Below the pieces are notes generated by a model that was not told where the DNA came from, ran no database searches, and saw nothing but the letters and a program-made list of their open reading frames with translations. From NCBI GenBank assembly GCA_947499955.1, contig CANMQI010000029.1, positions 1 to 60,733 on the forward strand: a stretch of DNA of 60,733 bases. The letters run 5' to 3'. Origin of the DNA: an uncultured Granulosicoccus sp. (lineage in GTDB: Bacteria > Pseudomonadota > Gammaproteobacteria > Granulosicoccales > Granulosicoccaceae). Of the stretch, positions 16,581-25,364 are shown piece by piece. The translations under genes were made by a program, and so were the position numbers. The stretch's first letter is position 1, and the number at the start of each line of letters is the position of its first letter.

Positions 16581-17672
16581 ATGGCAAATCTACACCTTCA
16601 AGACATCAAGAAAGCCTTCGGTTCAATCGAGGTGATCAAGGGTGTCAATCTGACCGTCAACCACGGCGAGTTCTGCGTGTTCGTGGGCCCTTCGGGTTGT
16701 GGCAAGTCGACACTGCTGCGCATGATCTCGGGTCTGGATACCGTCAGCAGTGGTCGTATCATGATCGACGATGACCTGGTCAACGATGTGGCGGCGGCCG
16801 ATCGAGGCCTGTCCATGGTATTTCAGTCCTATGCCTTGTACCCCCATATGAGTGTGCGACAGAATTTGTCCTTTGGCCTGGAGAACCTCAACACGCCACG
16901 CAAGCTCATCCAGCAGAAAATCGGTGAGGTGGCAGCCATGCTGCAGATCGAAGAGCTGCTGGATCGCAAGCCGAAGGACTTGTCGGGCGGTCAGCGGCAA
17001 CGGGTCGCCATCGGCCGCGCGGTAGTGCGTGAGCCGAGAATTTTTCTGTTTGACGAACCCTTGTCGAACCTGGACGCTGAACTGCGGGTGGACATGCGCG
17101 CCGAAATCGCACAGTTGCACAAGCGATTGGGCAATACCATGATCTACGTGACCCACGATCAGGTGGAAGCCATGACCATGGCAGACAAGATCGCGGTGTT
17201 GCGAGCCGGTGTGGTGGAACAGTTCGGTGCACCGCTGGATCTCTATCACTATCCGGTCAATCGTTTCGTTGCCGGGTTCATCGGCTCGCCGAAGATGAAT
17301 TTTCTCAACGGGCAGGTGGTGTCAGCAGTCAGGGGAGAGGTATCTCTGGCCGCGGGTCGTGGTATGGCTCTGCAGGCTGACAGCTTCGACCTGGCGGACA
17401 ATGCGGAGGTTGTCGCGGGAATTCGACCCAATGCGGTCAGTATCGCCGAGCTGAATGAGGCGGATGTGACGGTGGAGGTCCACGGAGTCGAGCGACTGGG
17501 GGGAGAATCCTATCTGTATACACGCACCAGTGATGGCAGCTCGGTGACAGTCAACATACAGGGCGAGACCTCGCAGGAAATTGGCCAGACGGTCGGTTTG
17601 AGTGTTGATGTCGACAAGGTGCATCTGTTCGACCGGGAAACGGGCATCAGCCTCAGGAGGCAACAGGCATGA
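16581..17672 (+). CDS. sugar ABC transporter ATP-binding protein, MalK/UgpC-type
   Basis: A 363-residue ATPase. Walker A GPSGCGKST is at 36-44, the Q-loop is in MVFQSYALYPHM, the signature LSGGQRQRVAIGRA starts near 134, Walker B IFLFDEPLSNLD is near 154, and the switch histidine is in YVTHDQVEAM. Residues about 240-360 form the TOBE/OB regulatory region typical of carbohydrate importers (RFVAGFIGSPKMNFL, VVAGIRPNAV). It energises the two permeases. Its stop overlaps the start of the UPF0303 gene (ATGA), so the operon continues. Confidence 0.94.
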   Translation: MANLHLQDIKKAFGSIEVIKGVNLTVNHGEFCVFVGPSGCGKSTLLRMISGLDTVSSGRIMIDDDLVNDVAAADRGLSMVFQSYALYPHMSVRQNLSFGLENLNTPRKLIQQKIGEVAAMLQIEELLDRKPKDLSGGQRQRVAIGRAVVREPRIFLFDEPLSNLDAELRVDMRAEIAQLHKRLGNTMIYVTHDQVEAMTMADKIAVLRAGVVEQFGAPLDLYHYPVNRFVAGFIGSPKMNFLNGQVVSAVRGEVSLAAGRGMALQADSFDLADNAEVVAGIRPNAVSIAELNEADVTVEVHGVERLGGESYLYTRTSDGSSVTVNIQGETSQEIGQTVGLSVDVDKVHLFDRETGISLRRQQA

Positions 17673-18157
17673 GTTTGCAAGGACTGAATGATCAGCAAAT
17701 GGTCGACCTGATCGGTGCTCAGGAGACAGACCTGGTGTTTGACAGTTTCAGCATCGAACTGGCTCATGCCACCGGCATGACGCTACTGGAGCGTGGCAAA
17801 CAACAGTCGCTGCCTATCGCCATTGATGTCACACGCAGTGGTCAGTGCCTGTTTCACGCAGCGCTGGCTGGGGCGACGCCGGATAACGCACAGTGGATAC
17901 AGCGAAAGATGCGCGTCGTGCAGCGCTTTGGTCACAGCTCCCTGTATATGGGAGCCTTGTGCCGCGTGAAAGGCGTCAGTCTGGAAGAAAAATATCTGTT
18001 GCCCGATAATGAGTTCGCGCCCCATGGTGGTGCGTTCCCGGTCACGCTGAAGGGGTCCGGCATCATCGGATCGGTAACGGTATCCGGTCTTCCACAAATT
18101 GACGATCATGAGCTGGTGGTATCGGTGCTGGAGCAACATCTGTCGACACGGATGTGA
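17669..18157 (+). CDS. UPF0303 / heme-degrading-domain (HbpS/GlcG-like) protein
   Basis: A 162-residue cytoplasmic protein matching UPF0303: PIAIDVTRSGQCLFHAALAGATPDNAQWI, RKMRVVQRFGHSSLYMG, FAPHGGAFPVTLKGSGIIGSVTVSGLPQIDDHELV. The last segment is the hallmark of the HbpS/GlcG fold. Members of the fold bind heme or cobalamin or act as small-molecule sensors; members of this subgroup often occur in sugar operons with unknown role. AGGAGG lies eight bases before the ATG, and the start overlaps the ATPase stop, so it is the last gene of the transport operon. Confidence 0.85.
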   Translation: MSLQGLNDQQMVDLIGAQETDLVFDSFSIELAHATGMTLLERGKQQSLPIAIDVTRSGQCLFHAALAGATPDNAQWIQRKMRVVQRFGHSSLYMGALCRVKGVSLEEKYLLPDNEFAPHGGAFPVTLKGSGIIGSVTVSGLPQIDDHELVVSVLEQHLSTRM

Positions 18158-18269
18158 CACCAGGAGGCAAGACTCTGCAACCGCTGGTCCTCTTCTGCCC
18201 GAATCTTGTGCGAGCGGGAACGCACGGGATATGGCCTGCCAGAGCAGGTGGTCGCTACGCGGGCAGGCA

Positions 18270-19127
18270 TCAAGTCAGCTTGATGAGCTGAGAGCGCTGG
18301 CCTAGCCAGACGCTGATCAACACCAGAACGATGCCGGTCAGCTGCGCACTGTCCAGATTCTGATCGAGCAGGATCCAGCCGAGGCACACAGCAGATACCG
18401 GGCTCAACAGCCCCAGCGGTGTGACGCTCGAGGGGCTCAGTCTGGAAATGCCTCTGAACCACAGGAAGTAGGTGATGGCCCCGCCGAACAGTCCAAGGTA
18501 GGCAAATCCGGTGATATGTGCCAGCGATGGCGTCGGTAACGGAGGTTCGAACCAAAGAGCCACTGGTAGCAATAGCAGGCCGCCGCCAAGAAGCTGCCAG
18601 GCGGTAAAGGTGAGCGCCGAGACGGGAGGATGCCATTTGCGAGTCAGCACGGTTCCGAAGGCCATGGACACGGCACCTGCGAAAGCGGCCAGTATGCCGA
18701 TCAGGTCCAGAGAGAGCTTGCCGCTCAGAACCACCAGTGCGACGCCCAGAATACCGCCGACGCCAGCCACGACGGCCAGGCGATTGACAGCCTGATCCAG
18801 CAGAAGCCGGCACAGAAGCAAGACCAGAAGGGGCTGTATAGCGCCAACAGTGGCCGCCACACCGCCCGGCAAGCGGTAGGCTGCAACGAACAGCAGCCAC
18901 CAGAAAAGGGAAAAGTTCAGTGCACCGAGAATCAGTGAGCGCGTGATCCAGATCCCCACTGGCAGCACTCGCGTCAGTGCCAGCAGAACAATACCGGCAG
19001 GCAGTGCACGCAACAGTGCCGCCGTCAGCGGGTAGCCCTGTGGTAGCAGTTCGGTGGTCACCAGGTAGGTGCTCCCCCAGATGGCCGGAGCCAGTGCCGT
19101 GAGTACAAGGTCCAGATTACGTGACAT
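18270..19127 (-). CDS. EamA/DMT-family exporter
   Basis: A 285-residue inner-membrane protein with about ten spans and two EamA repeats of the drug/metabolite transporter superfamily. Family marks are LAPAIWGSTYLVTTELLP at the N-terminus and the repeat-two motif GLFGGAITYFLWFRGISRL followed by LGLLSPVSAVCLGWILLDQ. Members export amino acids, metabolites or toxic compounds. The ATG at 19127 is chosen because the DMT domain begins immediately. It diverges from a MarR gene across a region with two MarR-type operators, so it is probably controlled by that regulator. Confidence 0.88.
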   Translation of the reverse strand: MSRNLDLVLTALAPAIWGSTYLVTTELLPQGYPLTAALLRALPAGIVLLALTRVLPVGIWITRSLILGALNFSLFWWLLFVAAYRLPGGVAATVGAIQPLLVLLLCRLLLDQAVNRLAVVAGVGGILGVALVVLSGKLSLDLIGILAAFAGAVSMAFGTVLTRKWHPPVSALTFTAWQLLGGGLLLLPVALWFEPPLPTPSLAHITGFAYLGLFGGAITYFLWFRGISRLSPSSVTPLGLLSPVSAVCLGWILLDQNLDSAQLTGIVLVLISVWLGQRSQLIKLT

Positions 19128-19168
19128 GCTCCACTCCGTTGTCTCCGTTTCCAATGAGTCGGTCAATA

Positions 19169-19186
19169 TGTCTTGATATCAAGATA
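19169..19186. promoter_or_regulatory. MarR-type operator, copy 1
   Basis: TGTCTTGA-TA-TCAAGATA has a perfect 14-bp palindromic core (19171-19184) and lies between the divergent EamA and MarR genes. It matches the second copy centred 27 bases away. The spacing and shape fit MarR-dimer operators. Confidence 0.75.
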
Positions 19187-19195
19187 AAGCAAAAA

Positions 19196-19213
19196 TATCT
19201 TGAAATCAAGATA
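19196..19213. promoter_or_regulatory. MarR-type operator, copy 2
   Basis: TATCTTGA-AA-TCAAGATA has perfect 8-bp arms around two bases. It is 70 bases upstream of the chosen MarR start and shares the TCTTGA/TCAAGA half-sites with copy 1. Confidence 0.78.
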
Positions 19214-19282
19214 ATTGAGAGTGAAACAGTGTCGCGCGAGTCAAATCGACCCTCCTTCCGAGCCTCTGCTATATTCTTCGTT

Positions 19283-19768
19283 ATGGATGCTGTAGACAAG
19301 ATAGTCAGCCAGTGGCAGGCAGAACGACCTGATCTCGATGTAACTGCCATGGCGCCAGTCGGGCGCTTGAGCGTGGTTGCTCATCTTTTTTCACGTCAGA
19401 TGGGCAAGGTTTTCGCCCAGCATGGGCTCAATGCTGCAGGTTTTGATGTACTGGCAACGTTACGTCGCTCCCCCGCGCCGCATGCGCTGACGGCTGGCGA
19501 GCTGACGGGGTCGATGATGATCACATCGGGCACCATGACCAATCGAATCGATCAACTGGTCAAGGCAGGGTTGGTGGTCCGCAAGTCCGATGCTGCCGAT
19601 GCTCGCCGGATTCTTGTCAAGCTGACTCCGAAAGGCAAGCGGCTCATCGACAAGGCCGTGGCTGAACATGTGGAGAATCAGACGGGCCTGCTTGAGGGTC
19701 TGGATGCGTCGGAGCGTGAGGTGCTTGACGGGCTGCTGCGCAAGTTGCTGGCATCCATCCCCTCGTGA
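19283..19768 (+). CDS. MarR-family transcriptional regulator
   Basis: A 161-residue winged-helix regulator. Family blocks are the N-terminal dimerisation helices (MAPVGRLSVVAHLFSRQMGKVF), the recognition region GELTGSMMITSGTMTNRIDQLVKAGLVVR and the wing DAADARRILVKLTPKGKRLID. The ATG at 19283 begins just before the conserved helices; the frame extends to 19121 but would then code across both operators. It probably represses itself and the divergent exporter through the twin palindromes, and is released by a ligand that the exporter removes (inference). Confidence 0.9.
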   Translation: MDAVDKIVSQWQAERPDLDVTAMAPVGRLSVVAHLFSRQMGKVFAQHGLNAAGFDVLATLRRSPAPHALTAGELTGSMMITSGTMTNRIDQLVKAGLVVRKSDAADARRILVKLTPKGKRLIDKAVAEHVENQTGLLEGLDASEREVLDGLLRKLLASIPS

Positions 19769-19901
19769 AATCCCACTGATGTACTCGGTACTGGCCGGGA
19801 GAAACCCGGGCAACAAGCAAAGGATGCTCTTTTTGCCATGAATGTAACACACAGCTTACCCTTGGAGGCTAAAGATTCCGGTACTGCGGCGAGGCTCATG
19901 C

Positions 19902-22031
19902 ATGAGAATGGTAACTTCTCATGTCGTTCGTGCGCAGTCTGGTAACTGTTCTATGTCGTATCAACAGTACATCAAGACGATTTCATACCCGCTGTCGCTG
20001 TTGAGCACTCCGGTCTGGCTTTTCGATGTCGGTAAACTTCGAGTCCTGTGGGCCAACCAGGCCGGTCTGGATTTGTGGAATGCCTCCAGCCTGGAAGAAT
20101 TACAAGGGCGGGACATGAGCGATGGCATGACTCGCACAGTTTGCGAGCGCCTGGGTCAGTACTCAGAGGATCTTGCCGGCACAAGCAACAGTGTAGCCGA
20201 ACACTGGACCTTCTATCCCAAGGGGCGTTCCTGTTCCTATGAATGCTCCATCAGTGCCATCGAGGCACCCGGGGATGCGCGTTGGTTGTTGATCAACGCC
20301 ATACGTCAGGACAAGCTCTCCGATTCGGATACCTTGTATCGCAGTGTCGCCTTGTTACATACGTCGGTGTGTGTCTCCGTATTCGACCGACAAGGCAAAT
20401 TGATGTATTCCAACCCGGCCGCTCGTCGCATGCTGGGGGCCGCTCCGCTGACATTGTCTGAACGTTTCCTCGATGAACAGGACTGGCACCTTGCACGCAG
20501 CAAGCTGGCGCACAGTACAGGCGCCAGCATAGAGGCGCAGATGAACACGGCGGCCGGCGCTGTGTGGCATAGCCTGACACTGGAGTTGTGCCCCGACCCG
20601 GTCAGCGGCAAGAAGTCCATTCTGATGAGCGAGATCGATATATCCAATCAGCGCAGCGCCCAGCAGCTGGTCAATCGACTTGCCTACTCTGACACCTTGA
20701 CAGGTTTGCCGAACAGGACCTCCTGGTTGAGCACCCTGAACGATCGGCTGGAGAGTGCGCGAGAACAGCACAGGGAGCTGGCTATCCTGTTTGTTGACCT
20801 GGATCGATTCAAACTGATCAATGACACTCTGGGACATACCCTGGGTGACAAGCTGCTGGTTGCCGTGTCGGATCGCCTGAAGGGGTGTCTGGGTGAGGGT
20901 GATTATCTTGCTCGCCTCGGGGGAGATGAGTTCACTTTGCTGATCGATGAGAAAGGTGCACAAGGTCGCTCGGAAAAAATGGCCAGTAATCTGGTAGATG
21001 CTCTGGCCATTCCCATGCATGTTGACGGACATGCGATGACCATGATCCCCAGTATCGGGATCGGTCTGTTTCCACAGCATGCGGAAGACTCGACACTGTT
21101 GATGCAACAGGCAGACATGGCCATGTATGCGGCCAAGGAGGCGGGCGGTGGCTTTCGTACCTTCAAGCCCGACATGACCACGCAGATACGCAGGCGTTTG
21201 CGCATCGAAACCGATCTTCGGGAAGCGATCGACAGTGGCACTTTGCAAGTCTATTTCCAGCCCAAGTTGGCAGCGACAGATGGCCGCATGGCGGGTATGG
21301 AGGCACTGGTACGCTGGGAGCATCCTGTCCTGGGATGGGTGCCACCTGAAGACTTCATTGCCGTGGCGGAAGAGACCGGCATGATCGGGGATATAACCCG
21401 TCAGGTGCTGCATCACTCCATGCTGCAGCAAACGGTCTGGTCCGCACAGGGGCATGACATCCCGGTAGCCATCAATGTGTCCCCCATGGAGTTTCGTCGG
21501 GGGGATTTCGATACGGTCGTTCGCGATGCCCTGCAACAGACCAATTGCAGGCCACAGTGCATAGAACTGGAGATCACCGAATCGATGTTGATGGCCGATA
21601 GCGAATCGGTTCAGCAGATTCTGGCCGGCTTGACCTCACTGGGCGTGAAGTTGAGCATCGATGACTTCGGTTCGGGTTACAGCAATCTGGGTTATCTGCA
21701 GAAATTTCCGCTGGATAGTATCAAGATTGATCGTTCGTTTCTCGATGACGGGGGCATATCACCCGTGGTCGAGCTTATCATTGATGTCGCCAGAACGCTG
21801 TCTCTGACCGTAGTGGCTGAAGGGGTGGAAACGACAGAGCAACGAAATTTCCTGATAGCGCATGGCTGTGATCAGCTGCAGGGATTCCTGTTCAGCAAAC
21901 CTCTGGACAAGCGTCGGGCAACCGACTTTCTGATTGCGCATGATAATGGTCGCGCTCACTGGTCAAGCCACGCCGTGTCAGCCGAATGGGCCGTTCAGCG
22001 CAGGCGCGAGGAGCTGGCCGAAGATACCTGA
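19902..22031 (+). CDS. PAS-PAS-GGDEF-EAL c-di-GMP turnover protein
   Basis: A 709-residue soluble protein. Two PAS-like domains (about 35-135, LLSTPVWLFDVGKLRVLWANQAGLDLW, and about 150-265, VCVSVFDRQGKLMYSNPAARRML) precede GGDEF (about 275-430) and EAL (about 440-690). GGDEF is intact (ARLGGDEFTLLI), EAL is intact (MEALVRWEHP), and the EAL domain keeps ITESMLM, SIDDFGSGYSNLGYL, IKIDRSF and VVAEGVETTEQ. The product-inhibition RxxD site is not present at the expected place. Both synthesis and breakdown are possible. The start at 19902 has GAGG seven bases upstream; 19953 is an alternative nearer the PAS domain. Confidence 0.9.
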   Translation: MRMVTSHVVRAQSGNCSMSYQQYIKTISYPLSLLSTPVWLFDVGKLRVLWANQAGLDLWNASSLEELQGRDMSDGMTRTVCERLGQYSEDLAGTSNSVAEHWTFYPKGRSCSYECSISAIEAPGDARWLLINAIRQDKLSDSDTLYRSVALLHTSVCVSVFDRQGKLMYSNPAARRMLGAAPLTLSERFLDEQDWHLARSKLAHSTGASIEAQMNTAAGAVWHSLTLELCPDPVSGKKSILMSEIDISNQRSAQQLVNRLAYSDTLTGLPNRTSWLSTLNDRLESAREQHRELAILFVDLDRFKLINDTLGHTLGDKLLVAVSDRLKGCLGEGDYLARLGGDEFTLLIDEKGAQGRSEKMASNLVDALAIPMHVDGHAMTMIPSIGIGLFPQHAEDSTLLMQQADMAMYAAKEAGGGFRTFKPDMTTQIRRRLRIETDLREAIDSGTLQVYFQPKLAATDGRMAGMEALVRWEHPVLGWVPPEDFIAVAEETGMIGDITRQVLHHSMLQQTVWSAQGHDIPVAINVSPMEFRRGDFDTVVRDALQQTNCRPQCIELEITESMLMADSESVQQILAGLTSLGVKLSIDDFGSGYSNLGYLQKFPLDSIKIDRSFLDDGGISPVVELIIDVARTLSLTVVAEGVETTEQRNFLIAHGCDQLQGFLFSKPLDKRRATDFLIAHDNGRAHWSSHAVSAEWAVQRRREELAEDT

Positions 22032-22064
22032 AGGCGAGGTCCACAAGACAGGCAGGGTATTGTT

Positions 22065-22248
22065 GGCTTACTGGCTTACTGGCTTACTGGCTTGCCGGCT
22101 TGCCGGCTTGCCGGCTTGTCGACTGACTGACTGACTGACTGACTGACTGACTGACTGACTGACTGAATGAATGAATGAATGAATGACTCAGTGACTTGGT
22201 GACCTAGTGACCTAGTGACCTAGTGACCTAGTGACCTAGTGACTTGCC
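22065..22248. repeat. 184-nt tandem array in one 8-nt register with evolving unit
   Basis: Twenty-three successive 8-mers can be laid end to end without a break: GGCTTACT x3, GGCTTGCC x3, GGCTTGTC, GACTGACT x5 and a half, GAATGAAT x2 and a half, GACTCAGT, GACTTGGT, GACCTAGT x5, GACTTGCC. The tract sits between the 3' ends of the GGDEF-EAL gene (22031) and the converging AdoHcyase-like gene (22282). Confidence 0.93.
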
Positions 22249-22281
22249 GAACCGCTTGACCGCTGAACCGCCGATGATCCA

Positions 22282-23415
22282 TCAGCGCAGTTCGAGCCAG
22301 ATGCTGGCAGGCAGGGCTTCGTCGGCGGCAGGCAGGGTGTGGATGCCCGGCAGTGGGCAGTCGTCGAGCAGCCAGGGGACCAGCATGATCAGTTCGGCAA
22401 ACAGGAATTCGACGATTTCGTCAGGAACACTGGCGCCGGTAAAGTTGACTGGATAGCCTTCGTTGACAAGATAGATTCGGCGACCATCATGCAGTGTGCA
22501 TTGGCGAACATGAGGGTGCAGCGTGGCCGAGCTGGCTGTTTCTTCAGCAAGGTGTCCAAGATCGATTTCATGATCCTTCGATGAGCCGCTGACAAGGAAA
22601 CAGCGATCAGGCAGTTGTGCCAGAAGCTGCTTGTCTATCGAGCGTCTGCCGGAGGCGCCGACCACGATTGCCGGTGCTCGTGTCAGGGTGTCACCATAGC
22701 TCGGGTTGTGTCCATCGACCGTGGCCTCAACCACCGAGACGGTATCGACATCCCTGACGCTGACGCCGAGACCTCGCTGGCGCAGACTCTGGGCAACCCC
22801 TTTGCCAACCCATCCGTAACCACAGACCAGGGCATCACGCCCGACGGTCGAGTAACCCATCTCACGCAGTATGTTGTCCAGGGCAGTCACTACAGCTTCA
22901 CCAACCTGCTTTCCTTCTATTTCCTTCAGTCGTGTTTGTGCAACGTTGATCTGGGGAATGCGTAGCTCCTTCAGTTGTTCTGCGACCCACACGCCTTGCT
23001 TGGTGATTTCCAGTGCGCCAACCACGGTGTCACCACCGATATACTCAGGTTCATGCAGGGCGCGGATAGCCGTGCCACCCACTTCGTGAATCACCAGACG
23101 ATGCTGCTGCTCACGGCAGCGTTCGATACATGCTTGCAGTTCCGTGGCAACCACCTCTGCCAGGTCCGAGTATTCAGGTGTCAAGACTCTGATACCCATG
23201 GCGCGAAGTTCTTCGACGGCCTTCGCGGTGCCGGAGTAGCTGATGCCGATCACCGTGTCGATGGGCAGGTAGCGATGTAGCAGACGCAGCAGTCTTACCG
23301 TATCGGGAAACAGGTGCTGAACGACAAACTGCCGGCAATCGGGATATGGCTGTAACTGTAATCGTCGGCACATTTCACCGAGAAAATCGGGATGGAAGGA
23401 TTCAGTACAGCCCAT
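22282..23415 (-). CDS. S-adenosylhomocysteine hydrolase-like NAD-binding protein
   Basis: A 377-residue protein related to adenosylhomocysteinase. The clearest part is the NAD-binding domain with CGYGWVGKGVAQSLRQRG (motif GYGWVGKG at 199-206), the preceding GKQVGEAVVTALDNI, and DVDTVSVVEATVDGH. The N-terminal half is only distantly similar (IGISYSGTAKAVEELRAMGI), and the usual 430-470-residue length and substrate loops are missing, so the true substrate may not be adenosylhomocysteine. The ATG at 23415 lies four bases after the stop of the methyltransferase gene, so they form one operon. Product removal for that enzyme is one idea; a dedicated biosynthetic step is another. Confidence 0.72.
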   Translation of the reverse strand: MGCTESFHPDFLGEMCRRLQLQPYPDCRQFVVQHLFPDTVRLLRLLHRYLPIDTVIGISYSGTAKAVEELRAMGIRVLTPEYSDLAEVVATELQACIERCREQQHRLVIHEVGGTAIRALHEPEYIGGDTVVGALEITKQGVWVAEQLKELRIPQINVAQTRLKEIEGKQVGEAVVTALDNILREMGYSTVGRDALVCGYGWVGKGVAQSLRQRGLGVSVRDVDTVSVVEATVDGHNPSYGDTLTRAPAIVVGASGRRSIDKQLLAQLPDRCFLVSGSSKDHEIDLGHLAEETASSATLHPHVRQCTLHDGRRIYLVNEGYPVNFTGASVPDEIVEFLFAELIMLVPWLLDDCPLPGIHTLPAADEALPASIWLELR

Positions 23416-23419
23416 CGTC

Positions 23420-24277
23420 TTACGTCCGGTTGCGTGGAGTCGCGACAAACAGAATGTCGTTCGACAGGTGCTTGAAAGGTCCGATCTTGCCCAGAGTTCG
23501 TGACAGAAACAGATCAACCGGTTTTATCCAGCGCTTTTCGAAGGTCTTGGTGCGCAGGTGGCTGAACAGACGGCCAAGCGAGTTATCAGGAGTGTAGCGC
23601 TTGAATGCCATGGGGAGGTAGGGGATAACCGACAGAAAACCGACGCCCTGAGTCGCCTGAATGTCGAAATGCGCTTCTATCAGATTGCGCCACTCACCTT
23701 GAGTCAGGCGGATCTTGTGTTCCGGATAATGCAGATGGGCAAGCTTGAGTCGATCAAGGCGATACAACTGAGGGACGGTAATGATCAGTTTCGCATCAAG
23801 CGGCATGGACTCGGCAACATGCTTGATGACCTTGCCGAGATCCTTTTCGTCTTCGTGCAGGTGCTCGAGCACATCGAGCAGCATGACAACATCAGGTGTC
23901 CACGTCATCGGTGTCTTCAGTGCACCATCGACGTTCAGGTCAACGACGGCATCGGGCTCGAACGTCGCTTCGTAGTCGATACCGAAATACCGAATTCCCG
24001 GATTCAGGGCTTCAATGAAGCGCCGGGCGACCTGCAGGCCGCAGCCGATGTCCATGATTCGGGTCGTCTTGAGCTTGCAGGCCTTGATATGGTCGTTGAC
24101 CAGGTGGAACTTGACGTAGTTGAACAGATTGTTTTCGGGTGTGGCGAACAATCGTTCAACGAGGTAGCTGGAGCGAACAACAGGTCGAGTGCAGGCATGC
24201 GGTGCAGAGGCATTGATGGATTCTGCCGCCGAATCCGTTTCCGGTTCGACATGCAGAGCGTGTTCAGTATGCAGCAT
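23420..24277 (-). CDS. class I SAM-dependent methyltransferase
   Basis: A 285-residue methyltransferase of the Methyltransf_11/23 type. Motif I is IMDIGCGLQVARRFI (about residues 93-107), the acidic motif II is YFGIDYEA, motif post-II is PDVVMLLDVLEHLHEDEKD, and a late motif is AKLIITVPQLYRLD. The C-terminal part (RYTPDNSLGRLFSHLRTKTFEKRW) is basic. The acceptor cannot be named; the layout resembles methyltransferases of polysaccharide or lipid tailoring. It is first in a two-gene unit with the AdoHcyase-like gene. Confidence 0.83.
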   Translation of the reverse strand: MLHTEHALHVEPETDSAAESINASAPHACTRPVVRSSYLVERLFATPENNLFNYVKFHLVNDHIKACKLKTTRIMDIGCGLQVARRFIEALNPGIRYFGIDYEATFEPDAVVDLNVDGALKTPMTWTPDVVMLLDVLEHLHEDEKDLGKVIKHVAESMPLDAKLIITVPQLYRLDRLKLAHLHYPEHKIRLTQGEWRNLIEAHFDIQATQGVGFLSVIPYLPMAFKRYTPDNSLGRLFSHLRTKTFEKRWIKPVDLFLSRTLGKIGPFKHLSNDILFVATPRNRT

Positions 24278-24467
24278 AGTCTGGGTTACCTTGATTGCGA
24301 GTCATGAGCACTGCCTGTATCAGGCCGGCTTTGTCGATGTTCAGGCGGAGACTATTGCAAGCGCGTTGCCATCCGAGGGGGCAGCTCTTGAAAACGCGCG
24401 CGTGTAACGGCTAGATGGTTGGAACCTTTAGCCCGATCATGGCTCGGGGGGTTAGCTGTGGCGCTGA

Positions 24468-25346
24468 CTAGAGCACGCCCCAGAACGCGTTGATCAGTGG
24501 ATTCTGCAAACTCTTTTTCAGGGTGAACAGACCGACGTCGTAGGGGGCCAGCTCTGGCTTGACATCCAGAATCCGGATGCGCTCGGCCATCGGACTGTTG
24601 TCAAGAACGATTTTTGGTACAACCCCGACACCCAGTCCGAGGCTCACCATGCTGACGATGGCCTCGTTGCCGGCCACCTGGGCATAGATGCGAGGCGCGA
24701 CATGCAGTGACTTGAACCAGGCATCGACGCGCGTGCGCAGGATGCCACCCTCTGACAGGATCATGGGCACCTGCGCCCATTCGGCAGCCTCGGCAGGCGC
24801 GCTGGCGGGTATGTCCGTATCACTCAGTTCCGCGGGAGCAATGAACAACAGGGGGGAGACGACGGCGGGTTTGAACTGCATCGAGCGCGACAGACGACCC
24901 GGATAGGCGGCAATGCTGATGTCCTCGTCACCCGCCAGTACGCGGGCGATGGCATGTTCAGGATCTCCGGTGTGCAGCTTGATATCGATGCCCGGGTAGC
25001 TGGGGCGAAAGCGGTTCAGCAGCTCGTACAGCACGCTCTGGCTGGCAGTGACCGAACAATAGATACTGAGCTCTCCGTGCAGAGGGTTTCCGGTATCAGT
25101 GAGCTCCTGTCGGACCCTGTGCCAGTTGGCCAATGCCTCGCGTGCATAGACCTCGAACTGCAGACCCTTGGCGCTGAGTGCTACCGAGCGGTTGTCACGT
25201 TCGAACAGGGAGACACCCAGCTCATCCTCCAGCTGGCGGATGTTTCTGGAGAGCGTTGACAGGCTGATATTGCAGGCTTCACTGGCCTGCCCGAAGTGCA
25301 GCGTTCGGGCAAGGGCGAGGAACTGGGTCAGGGTTTTGGGGTTCAT
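24468..25346 (-). CDS. ilvY: LysR-family activator IlvY
   Basis: A 292-residue LysR regulator that aligns with E. coli IlvY across its length: the helix-turn-helix LALARTLHFGQASEACNISLSTLSRNIRQLEDELG, LFERDNRSVALSAKG, SIYCSVTASQSVLYELLNRF, MILSEGGILRTRVDAWF, GNEAIVSMVSLGLGVGVVPKIVLDNSP. IlvY senses acetolactate/acetohydroxybutyrate and activates the divergent ilvC, as the arrangement here suggests. The ATG at 25346 matches the family; the longer frame to 25400 would code across the intergenic operator. Confidence 0.93.
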   Translation of the reverse strand: MNPKTLTQFLALARTLHFGQASEACNISLSTLSRNIRQLEDELGVSLFERDNRSVALSAKGLQFEVYAREALANWHRVRQELTDTGNPLHGELSIYCSVTASQSVLYELLNRFRPSYPGIDIKLHTGDPEHAIARVLAGDEDISIAAYPGRLSRSMQFKPAVVSPLLFIAPAELSDTDIPASAPAEAAEWAQVPMILSEGGILRTRVDAWFKSLHVAPRIYAQVAGNEAIVSMVSLGLGVGVVPKIVLDNSPMAERIRILDVKPELAPYDVGLFTLKKSLQNPLINAFWGVL

Positions 25347-25364
25347 TGCAGTAATTAGAACATT

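Noticed and set aside
20355..21536. 393-residue minus-strand frame opposite the PAS-GGDEF-EAL gene
   Set aside because: Fully antisense to strongly conserved GGDEF and EAL motifs; shadow of codon bias.
21934..22134. Short frame reading into the 8-nt array
   Set aside because: It overlaps the end of the GGDEF-EAL gene and consists of repeat translation; no coding support.
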